Assembly (NCBI GenBank): GCA_903919975.1
Contig: CAIXKE010000094.1
Location: 1 to 64,000, forward strand
Length of the DNA stretch: 64,000 bases
From: Akkermansiaceae bacterium
GTDB lineage: Bacteria > Verrucomicrobiota > Verrucomicrobiia > Verrucomicrobiales > Akkermansiaceae
Reading direction: 5' to 3'
Part shown: in pieces, positions 25,263 to 33,750 of the stretch
Layout: the number at the start of each line of letters is the position of its first letter
Numbering within the stretch: position 1 is the first letter of the stretch
Translations under genes and position numbers: made by a program
The notes under the pieces: model-generated
The model's input: the letters and a program-made list of their open reading frames with translations, nothing else
Databases searched by the model: none
What the model was told of the DNA's origin: nothing

Positions 25263-26216
25263 TTATGGCAATATGGGTTTCAACCCAATCCACTCGCAGC
25301 CCAGAGTGATGATCCATGGCAAGGTGAACAGACTCAGGATCGTGGTAAAAACGACGATTTGCACGGCGATGGCTGGCCGTCCGCCATACATCCGGGCCAG
25401 GATGATCGGCGTCGCGGCAGCGGGCATTGCGGCTTGCACGATGATCACCTGCCGCAACTCATCGGCCAGCGGCAAGAATTTGGCGACGGCGAGAAACACC
25501 GCGGGAACAATCATCAGACGCACCAGTGACGAGGCGACGATGATTTTTAAAGAGGGCTTTTCCGAGCCGATCAAATCCATGATCATGCAACCCGTGATGA
25601 AAATCCCTACTGGAAATGCACCCAGTCCGAGCATCGACATTGCCTTGCGGGCAGGACCGGTGAAGGCATCATCCAGCCCCAGCGAGACCAATGTGAGCCC
25701 GACGATCACCGCAAAAACCGGGCCATTGAGCAGCTTGCGCCAGCGCAGGCCCTTCTCGCCGCTCATGATCATTACGCCCACCGACCACAACGCCAGTTCC
25801 ACGCCGATGTTGTGGATGAAAAGCACGGCCAGCGCGCCGGTGCTCCACAGGATCTCGACCACCGGTGCGGCGGTGAACCCGAAATTTTGTGAGCCAGCGG
25901 AAAGTGCGAACGTGCGGATCCCACTGCCGCGCTCCAGTCCGATGATTTTGCCCACCACCGCGCCAATCGCCACGCCGACAATGATCAGTCCGAATCCAAG
26001 GCCCATCGAACTGAAAACCACCGTGCCGCTTTTCAGCACTTCGCTACCAAGGATTTTATCGAGAATATAACAGGGCAGCATCACGGTATAAACCATCCGC
26101 ATCACGCCATCATCGTGGTCCTTGCGGAATATCCCGGTTTTCCGACAGGCTGCCCCCGCCAGAATCAGCAAATAAACCGGCAGCACCGAAGCGACGACAT
26201 CCCACGGAGAAATCAC
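25263..26216 (-). CDS. AEC-family (auxin efflux carrier-type) permease
   Basis: A 317-residue membrane protein with about ten helices. The N-terminal half has VLPVYLLILAGAACRKTGIF and the C-terminal half QAAMPAAATPIILARMYGG, the conserved pair of the AEC/bile-acid-permease-like fold. Bacterial members carry organic acids such as malate or malonate, but the substrate cannot be read here. It is transcribed leftward, with a 146-bp gap to the divergent gene at 26363. Confidence 0.88.
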   Translation of the reverse strand: MISPWDVVASVLPVYLLILAGAACRKTGIFRKDHDDGVMRMVYTVMLPCYILDKILGSEVLKSGTVVFSSMGLGFGLIIVGVAIGAVVGKIIGLERGSGIRTFALSAGSQNFGFTAAPVVEILWSTGALAVLFIHNIGVELALWSVGVMIMSGEKGLRWRKLLNGPVFAVIVGLTLVSLGLDDAFTGPARKAMSMLGLGAFPVGIFITGCMIMDLIGSEKPSLKIIVASSLVRLMIVPAVFLAVAKFLPLADELRQVIIVQAAMPAAATPIILARMYGGRPAIAVQIVVFTTILSLFTLPWIITLGCEWIGLKPILP

Positions 26217-26362
26217 GGCATCAGCGTCCCGGGATGGTGACTACCGTGCAAGTGCATAATCGGAGCGCAGTGATGGTCTCGTTCACTGCGGAGTCTTTAG
26301 AGCACACCCGCCATTTACGACCGCTTGCCTTTTGGTAGTTTTATGTTCAACATCTCCTACCG

Positions 26363-26683
26363 ATGAGTGCCAGCGACCACCACTTCCTCCGCGAGGACCG
26401 CACAGTTTTATGGGTGCGCATTGCTAAGCATATCGAGACGCAACCGGAAGATTTGTCCATTGCTCTGGAAAATCTGAACCGCTGGGAAATGCTCGGGCGA
26501 GTGCATCCCGGACCACTCCATGAATGGCGTAAACGCATCCTTGCAGCACAGGAATCGGATGAGGCGCTGCAAGCACTTGTCGCGTTCCTCGCCGCCCCCA
26601 ATCACGATTCCGAGCCGCTCAAATCCTGCTCACCCTTCGTCGGACTGCCCCTGATGGCGAGCGTCGAATCCCACCCTGCATGA
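26363..26683 (+). CDS. Hypothetical partner of a DUF6036 protein
   Basis: A 106-residue soluble, mostly helical protein of unknown function (starts MSASDHHFLREDRTVLW). A helical core RWEMLGRVHPGPLHEWRKRILAAQ is followed by a flexible tail. Its stop overlaps the ATG of the DUF6036 gene by 4 bp, so the pair is translationally coupled. Proteins of this size in front of DUF6036 genes are candidates for a partner or antitoxin. That role is an inference from context. Confidence 0.65.
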   Translation: MSASDHHFLREDRTVLWVRIAKHIETQPEDLSIALENLNRWEMLGRVHPGPLHEWRKRILAAQESDEALQALVAFLAAPNHDSEPLKSCSPFVGLPLMASVESHPA

Positions 26684-27210
26684 CTCTTGCCGCGCTCCAG
26701 CATCTTCTCCGCTCCGCCAGCGCTCTTGCCGGGGACCGGCGGTTTTTGGTGCTTGGCTCAGCATCCTTGCTGGCGTCTTTCCATGAGCTAGGCGAGGCGT
26801 CCTCTCCCCTCACCGTCACCTACGATGCGGATCTCTGCCCCGAACCCTTCGACGAACTCACTGGACTCATGCTTGAAGAAGCACTGGGCGAAAACCGCGC
26901 TTACTTCCGCCGTCATGGCTATCATGCCGATGTTCTCAGGGACTCGATTCTCGAAACCCTGCCGCAGGGATGGCGCAGCCGATTGGTTCCCGTTCCAGAC
27001 TGCCCCGCCGCCTTCGCCTTGGAGCCTACCGACCTCGCTGCAGTAAAACTCCTTGTCGGCCGTCCCAAGGGTCTCGCACTGGTAAAGCTGCTACATACCA
27101 CCGGCCGCATCGATGCGGCAATCGTCCGTTCCCGTATCGCATGCTTGGACATACCTGTCGAACTCATCCCACGGCTTCTTGCCAACTTGAAGCACACCAT
27201 GGATGTCTGA
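26680..27210 (+). CDS. DUF6036 nucleotidyltransferase-like protein
   Basis: A 176-residue protein of the DUF6036 nucleotidyltransferase-fold family. The N-terminal part has RRFLVLGSASLLASF (the GS motif of polymerase-beta-type transferases), an acidic strand VTYDADLCPE, HGYHADVLRDSILETLPQGW, and EPTDLAAVKLLVGRPKGLALV. Members resemble the AbiEii toxin group and are often the second gene of two-gene modules. Coupled to the 106-residue gene upstream. Toxicity is not demonstrable from sequence. Confidence 0.75.
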   Translation: MTLAALQHLLRSASALAGDRRFLVLGSASLLASFHELGEASSPLTVTYDADLCPEPFDELTGLMLEEALGENRAYFRRHGYHADVLRDSILETLPQGWRSRLVPVPDCPAAFALEPTDLAAVKLLVGRPKGLALVKLLHTTGRIDAAIVRSRIACLDIPVELIPRLLANLKHTMDV

Positions 27211-27304
27211 CACCAGGGCATGAGAGGAAGATTGCCACCAAGGCCCGAGTGCTCAGCGAATAGTGCTCCAAGGATCGGAATCCTTCGAGCCGCGCACCAT
27301 TGTG

Positions 27305-27476
27305 CCAGCCTTGGACTGCGGCAGCCTGCTGCCGCTTTGGGGTTCGCAGCCTGCTGCGGAGAGTGAATGAGAAGCGAAAGAAGAGCCTTCGGGCTGGACC
27401 TCGACGGGGCTTCGGCTTCCGGGCCAGCAGGCTGGCTCCGGGAAAGCGGCAGCAGGCTGCCGCAGTCCAAGGTTGG
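27305..27476. repeat. Long inverted repeat family D
   Basis: Arms 27305-27338 and 27443-27476 match at 33 of 34 positions (core GGACTGCGGCAGCCTGCTGCCGC). The 104-bp spacer contains further partial copies of CAGCCTGCTGC and CAGCAGGCTGGC. It fills the gap between the DUF6036 gene and the end of pheT. Non-coding. Confidence 0.9.
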
Positions 27477-27485
27477 GAACCCAAA

Positions 27486-29864
27486 TCACCGGAACTTCAC
27501 ACCGATTTTCTGCGTCAGCGCTTCCAGCACCTTCTGATGCGCAGCGTCCACTTCTTCGGCTTTGAGGGTGCGATCGGCGGCGCGGTATTGGAAACGATAG
27601 GCGACGGATTTGCGGTCGGTGGGGAGTTTTTCGCCGGTGGGATCGGTGAAGACGTCGAAGCATTCGAAGGCGATGAGCAGGGGCTCGTTGCACTTGGCGA
27701 GCACGGCTTCGATATCCGCGTTTGGCAAGGTGGCGGGGAGTTCCATGGCGGCATCGCGTGAGGAACCGGGGAATTGTGGCAGGTCTTCGACGTGCTCGAT
27801 GCCGGTAAGCAGTTTGCGGAGTTTTGTTAGGTCAAGTTCTGCGACGAAGACGGGCGAGGTGAAATCGAGTTCGCGTTCGCGGGAGGGTTTGAGGCGAGCG
27901 AAGAGGCCGATGGTTTGGTCGTCGGCTTTGATGTCGCAGCCGAGGGTGAAACCGTCGCGCTCGCGTGGCGAGAAACGGATCGTTTTGTTAGGAACGAGGG
28001 CGTTGATCAATCCTTTGAGATCGTAGAGATCGGCCTGGCGGTCGGATTGATTCCAACCTGTGGGAGCGGTGCCGCCGGAGAGAAGAATGGCGAGGGTTTC
28101 GCTTTCCTGGTCCTTGGCTTTGCCGCCGCCGACATTGCGGAAGGCGCGGCCCATTTCGAAGAAACGCAGGGATTTTGCTTGTTGGCGGACATTTCTAGCA
28201 GCTGAGGCGACGAGTCCCGGCACCAGGCTTGGGCGCATGACGGCGTGGTCTTCGCTGAGCGGGAGTTTCACGCGGATGACATCGCCATCTTGGAGTGGGC
28301 GCAGTGGGAGGGCATCGGTGAGTTGGGAGTCAGCGATGAGTTTGATCGTCTGACATTCGTAAATCCCGAGCGCGGCGAGGCGGCGGCGTAAGACCATGTC
28401 GGCATCGTAGGCGGCGTCGATCGCGCTGGCGGGGACGAAGGCACCGAGGAAACGCGAGGGGACGTTGGCTAGGCCGTGGACGCGGGCGATTTCCTCGACG
28501 AGGTCAATGTGGCGTTGGAGGTCGGCGCGGAAAGAGGGGACGTTCCACGTGCCATCGGCGAGTTGGGTGAGCCCGAGTCGGGTGAGGATTCCCTCTGCGG
28601 CGGTTAGGGAAATCGAACCGCCCATGAGTTGATCGAGCTTGGCGGGATCGAGCGCGACGGGGCGGGTGAGAGCAGGGGCTTCACCGGCGACTTGGGTGCT
28701 GGCTTCGGCAGTGCCGCCGGCGGTTTCCAGGATGAGTTTTACGGCGAAGGCGGAGGCAGTTAGAACGCCTTGCGGATCGACGCCGCGTTCGAAGCGATAC
28801 GATGAATCCGAGGATAGCGCGGTGCGGCGTGAGGTGCGGCGGATGCCTTGCGGGGTGAAATAAGCGGACTCCAGCAGGATGTCGGTGGTGGTTTCCGTGA
28901 CCCCACTAGTGAGGCCGCCCATGACTCCGGCGAGGGCGAGGGCAGCGCCGGATTCGTCGGAGATGAGGAGGTCGTCGGGAGTGAGTGTGTGCTCGGATTC
29001 ATCGAGTGCGAGGAAGGTTTCTCCATCGGTGGCATTGCGGATGATGATGTTGCCGGTGAGTTTGGCGGCATCGAACGCGTGGAGTGGTTGGCCGAGTTCG
29101 TGGAGCACGAAATTCGTGACATCGACGATGTTGTTGATCGGGCGCAGGCCGATGGATTCGAGGCGTTGTTTGAGCCAGGTGGGGGAGTCCTTGATAGTGA
29201 CTCCGGAGATTCTAACGGCAGTGTAGAGCGGGCAGGCGTTGGGGGATTCGATGGTGATGTTGGCGGCGGGCGAGACGCCCGCGCCACGGATATCAAGCGG
29301 TTTGAGGGGAGTCTTGAGTAAGGTGGCGAGCTCGCGGGCCATGCCGTAGTGGCTGAGGAGATCCGGGCGATTCGGAGTGACTTCGAGTTCCAACAAGGTG
29401 TCGGAATCGTAGAGTTGTTTGACGGGTTTCCCGATTTCCGCATCTTGCGGAAGGATGAGCAAACCGTCCTCACCGGCAGGCAGGCCGATCTCGGCGGCCG
29501 CGCAAAGCATGCCTTTGGATTCGACTTTACGCATGACGGTTTCGCCAATCGTGAAACCGCCGGGCAACGCGGCTCCGGGGAGCGCGCAGGGCACTTTGTC
29601 GCCGACCTTGTAGTTTTGCGCACCGCAAACGATTTGGCGGAGAGTGCCTTCGCCCGCGTCCACTTGAGTCACTTTCAGCCGATCCGCATTCGGGTGCTGG
29701 ACGGCTTCCATGATCTGTGCGACGACAATTTTCTCCGAAGCGATGCCTTTGGAAACAATGCCTTCCACTTCGACTCCGGCGAAGGTGAAAAGGTCATCGA
29801 TTTCCTTAATCGATTTTCCAGATAGATCGAGGTGCGTAGCGAGCCAGTTGAGTGAGATGTTCAT
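27486..29864 (-). CDS. pheT: Phenylalanyl-tRNA synthetase beta subunit
   Basis: A 792-residue subunit of the (alpha-beta)2 enzyme charging tRNA-Phe. The order of domains is complete: N-terminal MNISLNWLATHLDL, an EMAP/OB tRNA-binding domain (about 40-150, VVAQIMEAVQHPNADRLKV), B3/B4 editing domain (LYTAVRISGV), B5 domain, a catalytic-like core (IAVEEIARVHGLANVPSRF region) and a C-terminal FDX-ACB anticodon-arm domain (SVAYRFQYRAADRTLKAEEV). It follows pheS on the minus strand but is separated from it by an inserted four-helix-bundle gene. Confidence 0.96.
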   Translation of the reverse strand: MNISLNWLATHLDLSGKSIKEIDDLFTFAGVEVEGIVSKGIASEKIVVAQIMEAVQHPNADRLKVTQVDAGEGTLRQIVCGAQNYKVGDKVPCALPGAALPGGFTIGETVMRKVESKGMLCAAAEIGLPAGEDGLLILPQDAEIGKPVKQLYDSDTLLELEVTPNRPDLLSHYGMARELATLLKTPLKPLDIRGAGVSPAANITIESPNACPLYTAVRISGVTIKDSPTWLKQRLESIGLRPINNIVDVTNFVLHELGQPLHAFDAAKLTGNIIIRNATDGETFLALDESEHTLTPDDLLISDESGAALALAGVMGGLTSGVTETTTDILLESAYFTPQGIRRTSRRTALSSDSSYRFERGVDPQGVLTASAFAVKLILETAGGTAEASTQVAGEAPALTRPVALDPAKLDQLMGGSISLTAAEGILTRLGLTQLADGTWNVPSFRADLQRHIDLVEEIARVHGLANVPSRFLGAFVPASAIDAAYDADMVLRRRLAALGIYECQTIKLIADSQLTDALPLRPLQDGDVIRVKLPLSEDHAVMRPSLVPGLVASAARNVRQQAKSLRFFEMGRAFRNVGGGKAKDQESETLAILLSGGTAPTGWNQSDRQADLYDLKGLINALVPNKTIRFSPRERDGFTLGCDIKADDQTIGLFARLKPSRERELDFTSPVFVAELDLTKLRKLLTGIEHVEDLPQFPGSSRDAAMELPATLPNADIEAVLAKCNEPLLIAFECFDVFTDPTGEKLPTDRKSVAYRFQYRAADRTLKAEEVDAAHQKVLEALTQKIGVKFR

Positions 29865-29869
29865 GGGAA

Positions 29870-30357
29870 GAGGATAGGGGATTAGGGATCGGAGATAGGG
29901 GATGGAAGAGGAAGAGATTGCCTTCAGCGGTCCTCGTTGTGGTGGGTTTCCACGCCGCGCGTGAAGAGATAGATGGATTTGGAAAGCTGGTTCAGACGTT
30001 CGTGAAGCGAGTGAAACTGCTCTTCGTCGCGATAGGATTCGGTTTCGAAGAGAGTTTCTAGGTGGTCGACTGTTTCGAGAGTTGAACCATAGGCATAGTC
30101 CAGAAAACGGATGTATTCCGCTTTGTGTCGTCGGCGACCGTAGCCTTCGACGATGTTGGATTTCACAGACTTTATACTGCGGCGGATCTGGCTGCCTTCC
30201 TCGTAGAGTTCGAACTTTGGCAACGAAACCAAGGTCATGCGATGAATCTCGACCACCAGCTCACGAGCCAGTATCCAGATCCTCAGCTTTTTGTAACCCA
30301 GAGAGTCCGATTCCATAATCTTCTATCTACAATCTCCGATCTCTTATCCCCTATCTC
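29870..30357. mobile_element. Cassette with terminal inverted repeats carrying a four-helix-bundle gene
   Basis: About 26-bp inverted repeats bound this block. The left end (29870 onward, GGATAGGGGATTAGGGATCGG) and the reverse complement of the right end (30331-30357, reading GAGATAGGGGATAAGAGATCGG) differ at only a few positions. Between them is one gene (29924-30316). The block separates pheS from pheT, which are normally adjacent. I saw no transposase and no clear target duplication. Confidence 0.6.
29924..30316 (-). CDS. Four-helix-bundle protein (23S rRNA intervening-sequence type)
   Basis: A 130-residue helical protein of the four-helix-bundle family named after proteins encoded in 23S rRNA intervening sequences; diversity-generating retroelement Avd proteins are related. 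Typical features are [20 protein letters not shown], then [21 protein letters not shown], the most conserved stretch, then [20 protein letters not shown]. The function is unknown. It is neither in an rRNA gene nor near a reverse transcriptase but inserted between pheS and pheT inside inverted repeats. Confidence 0.9.
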   Translation of the reverse strand: MESDSLGYKKLRIWILARELVVEIHRMTLVSLPKFELYEEGSQIRRSIKSVKSNIVEGYGRRRHKAEYIRFLDYAYGSTLETVDHLETLFETESYRDEEQFHSLHERLNQLSKSIYLFTRGVETHHNEDR

Positions 30358-30361
30358 TTCT

Positions 30362-31378
30362 TCAGGCGAACTGCTTGAGAAAGCGGACGTCGTTTTCGAT
30401 GAGGAGGCGGATGTCTTTGATGCCCCAGCGGATCATGGCGAGGCGGTCGAGGCCCATGCCGAAGGCGAAGCCGGTGACGGTTTCGGGATCGAAGGCGTTG
30501 TCTTTGCGGGTCTTGTTGATCGACTCGAACACGGCGGGATCGACCATGCCGCAGCCGGCGACTTCAATCCAACGCGGCGCTTGGCCTTTGATGGTGAGTT
30601 TCACATCGATCTCGAAACTCGGTTCGGTGAAGGGGAAGAAGTGCGGGCGGAACCGGACTTCGGTTTGTGGGCCGAAGAGTTCGTGGAGGAAATATTCGAG
30701 CGTGCCTTTGAGGTCCGGGAGCGAGACGTCCGTGCCGACGTAAAGGCCTTCGAGTTGGTTGAAGACGGAAAGGTGGGTGGCGTCGATCTCATCGCGGCGG
30801 TAGGCGGAACCGGGAGCGATGATGCGGACCGGCGGCTTGGCGGTTTCCATGGTGCGGATTTGCACGCTGGAGGTGTGGGTGCGGAGAAGTTTTCCGGAAT
30901 CGAAATAAAAGGTGTCCTTTTCGTTGCGGGCCGGGTGGTCGGCGGGCGTGTTGAGGGCGTCGAAACAATGGAATTCGTCCTCGATTTCCGGGCCGTCGGC
31001 GAGGGCGAAACCCATCCGGCGGAGGATGCCGATGGCTTCATCGCGGATGAGCGTGAGCGGATGGAGGGCTCCGGTGGCGACGGCGCGGGCGGGCAGCGTG
31101 ACGTCGATGCCGGCGAGTGCGGCTTGATCGGCGACTTCCTGGAGGGCCGTTTGTTTTTCCTCAAGTGCGGCGGAAATGGCGGTGCGGGCGGCGTTGAGGA
31201 GTTGGCCGACTTCGGCCTTGTCCTCTTTCGGCACGTCCTTCATGCCGGCGGCGATGAGGGTGAGTGTGCCTTTTTTGCCAAGCACAGAGACGCGGGCGTC
31301 TTCGAGCGAGCGCTCGTCGGCGGCGCTGGCAATTTGTGCAAGTGCTTCGGATTGAATGACTGGGATTTGCTCCTTCAT
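30362..31378 (-). CDS. pheS: Phenylalanyl-tRNA synthetase alpha subunit
   Basis: A 338-residue catalytic subunit. The N-terminal coiled coil is followed by class II motifs: HPLTLIRDEAIGILRRMGF, motif 2 RTMETAKPPVRIIAPGSAYRR, HLSVFNQLEGLYV and motif 3 TGFAFGMGLDRLAMIRWGI near the C terminus. ATG 31378 gives the usual MKEQIP start. ATG 31396 is an in-frame alternative adding six residues. Transcribed leftward and followed by the four-helix-bundle cassette, then pheT. Confidence 0.95.
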   Translation of the reverse strand: MKEQIPVIQSEALAQIASAADERSLEDARVSVLGKKGTLTLIAAGMKDVPKEDKAEVGQLLNAARTAISAALEEKQTALQEVADQAALAGIDVTLPARAVATGALHPLTLIRDEAIGILRRMGFALADGPEIEDEFHCFDALNTPADHPARNEKDTFYFDSGKLLRTHTSSVQIRTMETAKPPVRIIAPGSAYRRDEIDATHLSVFNQLEGLYVGTDVSLPDLKGTLEYFLHELFGPQTEVRFRPHFFPFTEPSFEIDVKLTIKGQAPRWIEVAGCGMVDPAVFESINKTRKDNAFDPETVTGFAFGMGLDRLAMIRWGIKDIRLLIENDVRFLKQFA

Positions 31379-31425
31379 GGGAAAGCTGTGGGGCATAGAC
31401 CGAAATCAGCGGACGGTCAAAGGTT

Positions 31426-32232
31426 TCACAATGTCCGGGCAATTCCTTCCGCAGCATTGAGGTACGAGGGGAACTCCGGTTGCCAGCCGGTGGCGCGGAG
31501 TTTCGCATTGGAGACCTGCTTGTGAGTCCAACCGCGCTTGCGGTTCAAATCGCGGGGGCCGGATGGCGGCAGTGGGCGGGGAAAAATCCGACATAGGGAC
31601 TCGTAGCATTTCCGCTGGGTGAGCGGCGTGGAATCGCTGACGTTGAAAACCTCACCACGGATGCCGGAAGTGGCCAAGTGAAGGATGGCACGGGCGGCAT
31701 CATCGCGGTGGATTTGATTGAGAAAACGCTGGCCGTCCTCCTCGATCACCGCTTCACCGGAGAGGAATTTTTTCAGGATGACGCTGCGTTCCGGGCCGTA
31801 GATGCCGGCAAGCCGGGCGACGATCCCATTTGCGGCCAGCGTTATATTTTCCGCCGCTAACAATAAATTGCCAGTTTCGCGTTCCGGTATGGCGGGGCTT
31901 TCCTCGGTGACGATGGATCCGTCGGTTTGCGAATAAACCGAGGTGCTGGAGGTGAATAACAACGGCACGCCGGGAAATTGTTCCACGAGGTTGTGGCAGC
32001 CATCCACATAAACATGCTGATAAGCATCCGCCCCGCCACGACCGGAGGCCGCACAGTGGACGATGAAATCTGCGACGGGCAGTTTCGCGACGTCATCCGG
32101 ATTGCCGATATCGCAGGCGAGCGTCTCATTTCCGCCGGAAAGCGAGGTGGCGATGACTTCCCAGCCATTTTCGCGGAAAACCCGGGTAATGGCCTGGCCG
32201 AGGTAGCCTTGGCCGATGAGGAGAAGTTTCAT
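31426..32232 (-). CDS. NAD(P)-dependent sugar-epimerase-like protein
   Basis: A 268-residue extended-SDR protein. The Rossmann start is MKLLLIGQGYLGQAITRVF (GxGxxG). LLFTSSTSVYSQTDG resembles the active-site Ser/Tyr segment, though the usual YxxxK is weak. IVARLAGIYGPERSVI and NQIHRDDAARAILHL are typical of YeeZ-like epimerase proteins. I chose ATG 32232 because the frame beyond it runs through repeat family C. Substrate unknown. Located 47 bp upstream of pheS on the same strand. Confidence 0.85.
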   Translation of the reverse strand: MKLLLIGQGYLGQAITRVFRENGWEVIATSLSGGNETLACDIGNPDDVAKLPVADFIVHCAASGRGGADAYQHVYVDGCHNLVEQFPGVPLLFTSSTSVYSQTDGSIVTEESPAIPERETGNLLLAAENITLAANGIVARLAGIYGPERSVILKKFLSGEAVIEEDGQRFLNQIHRDDAARAILHLATSGIRGEVFNVSDSTPLTQRKCYESLCRIFPRPLPPSGPRDLNRKRGWTHKQVSNAKLRATGWQPEFPSYLNAAEGIARTL

Positions 32233-32317
32233 GATAGTGGTGATCAAACTCAGAGCAATCGAGTCGGAAGCATGAAGCAAAACAATAGGAATTCCCCCGC
32301 GCCGACAATCCCGAAAC

Positions 32318-32445
32318 GTAGTCCAGGACTTCAGTCCGCCCGCGAAGCGAGATGAAAGGAACCGCCTCTGTCCCGCGTCCATCTTCAGCACCGCCGTTCC
32401 GCTTGCGCATGTGACACGTCAGAACGGACTGAAGTCCCATACTAC
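32318..32445. repeat. Repeat family C, long copy
   Basis: Arms GTAGTCCAGGACTTCAGTCCG (32318-32338) and CGGACTGAAGTCCCATACTAC (32425-32445) match the arms of the hairpin at 23112-23162, but here they enclose an 86-bp spacer. It lies upstream of the leftward epimerase gene. Confidence 0.85.
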
Positions 32446-32517
32446 ATTTTAGAACGGCATTTTCCGCAAAACTTACGCTGGGTATTCCGGCGGTGGCATA
32501 TAGGGTTCCACCCAATC

Positions 32518-32733
32518 ATGCTAAATTTCAATCCCTATAACCTGCTGGCCGGTTTCATTTTCGGGACGATTGGCTTGGGGGCGTTTTCCTACGGCAAACG
32601 GCTGGATCGCTGGCAACCCCGCGCGATCGGTGTGGCTTTGATGGCTTACCCGTATGTCATCAGCGATGGTTGGTTGCTCTGGAGTGCCGGAGTGGGGCTG
32701 CTTGTGCTCCTGTGGTTTTACCATCACGAGTGA
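32518..32733 (+). CDS. Small two-span membrane protein
   Basis: A 71-residue membrane protein (starts MLNFNPYNLLAGFIFGTIG) with two or three hydrophobic segments, GFIFGTIGLGAFSYG, a middle segment VALMAYPYVISDGWLLW and LLVLLWFYHH. This pattern is common in uncharacterised proteobacterial and verrucomicrobial proteins. It precedes the kinase-like gene by 56 bp. No function recognised. Confidence 0.7.
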   Translation: MLNFNPYNLLAGFIFGTIGLGAFSYGKRLDRWQPRAIGVALMAYPYVISDGWLLWSAGVGLLVLLWFYHHE

Positions 32734-32789
32734 AATTCCCGGTTTTCCCTTGGCAGAACGGGCGATTTCCCGCCTATTCTCCCGCGCCC

Positions 32790-33740
32790 ATGCCAACCGA
32801 AGCGATCCTTTCCACCGCCCGACAATTCCTCGGAGTGGACCCGACGGTTCCTATCACCCTGGAGCCCATCAAACGCGGTGCCTCAGGGCGCACGATCGTG
32901 CGCGTGAAGTCTCCCGTCTATGAAACGTTCATCGGCATTCATTGGACGGAAGAACGCGAGGACAACGCCCAGTTCATCCCGGTCGGAAGATTCCTTCGGC
33001 AAGCCAAGCTGCGGGTTCCTGAAATCATCCATGACCGCTCCCGCTACCGCGTCGCGCTGGTGGAGGATCTCGGCGACACCGATTTGCATTCGCTGAAAGA
33101 CCGCCCGTTTGCGGAACGCTTGCCGCTCTATCGCTCGGCATTCGAACAGGTGGACCGCTTGTTTTACGCCAAGCCGCCGAAGGATTTCCATCTGATGCCG
33201 CCATTCGATGCGAAGCTCTATCGATGGGAGCAGCAATATTTCTTCGAGCATTTGGTGGAGGATTTCCTCGGGCAGGATGCCTCAGGCCTGCGCCAAAACC
33301 CGGTCTTCACCGACCTCGCGGAGCGCCTTGGCACTGTCGCCCGCCATCTCGTACACCGCGATTTCCAATCTCAAAACCTGCTCGTCAAAGACGCCAAAGT
33401 CTGGCTCATCGACTTCCAAGGACTCCGCCGCGGCCGCCAGGAATACGACCTCGCCTCATTGATTTTCGATCCTTACATGGATCACTCCGAAGAGGAGCGC
33501 GAAGCCTTGCTGGATCTTTGGGAAGACATCGCCGATGAGCGTCCGGAGCCCACCTTATTCCGTGAATGCGCCACCCAACGCCTGATGCAGGCACTCGGCG
33601 CATATGGCAATATCCTGAAAAATCGCGGCGATGAATGGTATCGCCCGCACATTGCCACCGCCGCGCGCTTCCTCGGTGAAGTCACCGCCGGCACCGCCCT
33701 CGAAACCCCGCTCGCGCCGGTTCTGGGCGCGATCCGCTGA
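32790..33740 (+). CDS. Aminoglycoside-phosphotransferase-family (sugar kinase-like) protein
   Basis: A 316-residue kinase-fold protein. The catalytic loop is LVHRDFQSQNLLVKD (Brenner motif HxDxxxxN) and the metal site VWLIDFQGLRRGRQEYDLASL, which keeps DFQ instead of DFG. The sequence resembles AmgK, the cell-wall-sugar (N-acetylmuramate/N-acetylglucosamine) kinase, but the usual partner murU is not next to it, so the substrate stays open. ATG 32790 is chosen over the upstream ORF start because the extra residues overlap the membrane-protein gene. Confidence 0.82.
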   Translation: MPTEAILSTARQFLGVDPTVPITLEPIKRGASGRTIVRVKSPVYETFIGIHWTEEREDNAQFIPVGRFLRQAKLRVPEIIHDRSRYRVALVEDLGDTDLHSLKDRPFAERLPLYRSAFEQVDRLFYAKPPKDFHLMPPFDAKLYRWEQQYFFEHLVEDFLGQDASGLRQNPVFTDLAERLGTVARHLVHRDFQSQNLLVKDAKVWLIDFQGLRRGRQEYDLASLIFDPYMDHSEEEREALLDLWEDIADERPEPTLFRECATQRLMQALGAYGNILKNRGDEWYRPHIATAARFLGEVTAGTALETPLAPVLGAIR

Positions 33741-33750
33741 TTTCCTCACC

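Noticed and set aside
29924-30316. Diversity-generating retroelement accessory protein (Avd)
   Set aside because: The four-helix-bundle protein is related to Avd, but there is no reverse transcriptase and no template/variable repeat pair nearby.
30125-31525. 466-codon plus-strand open frame
   Set aside because: It is antisense to pheS and the four-helix-bundle gene; its composition is typical of a shadow frame.
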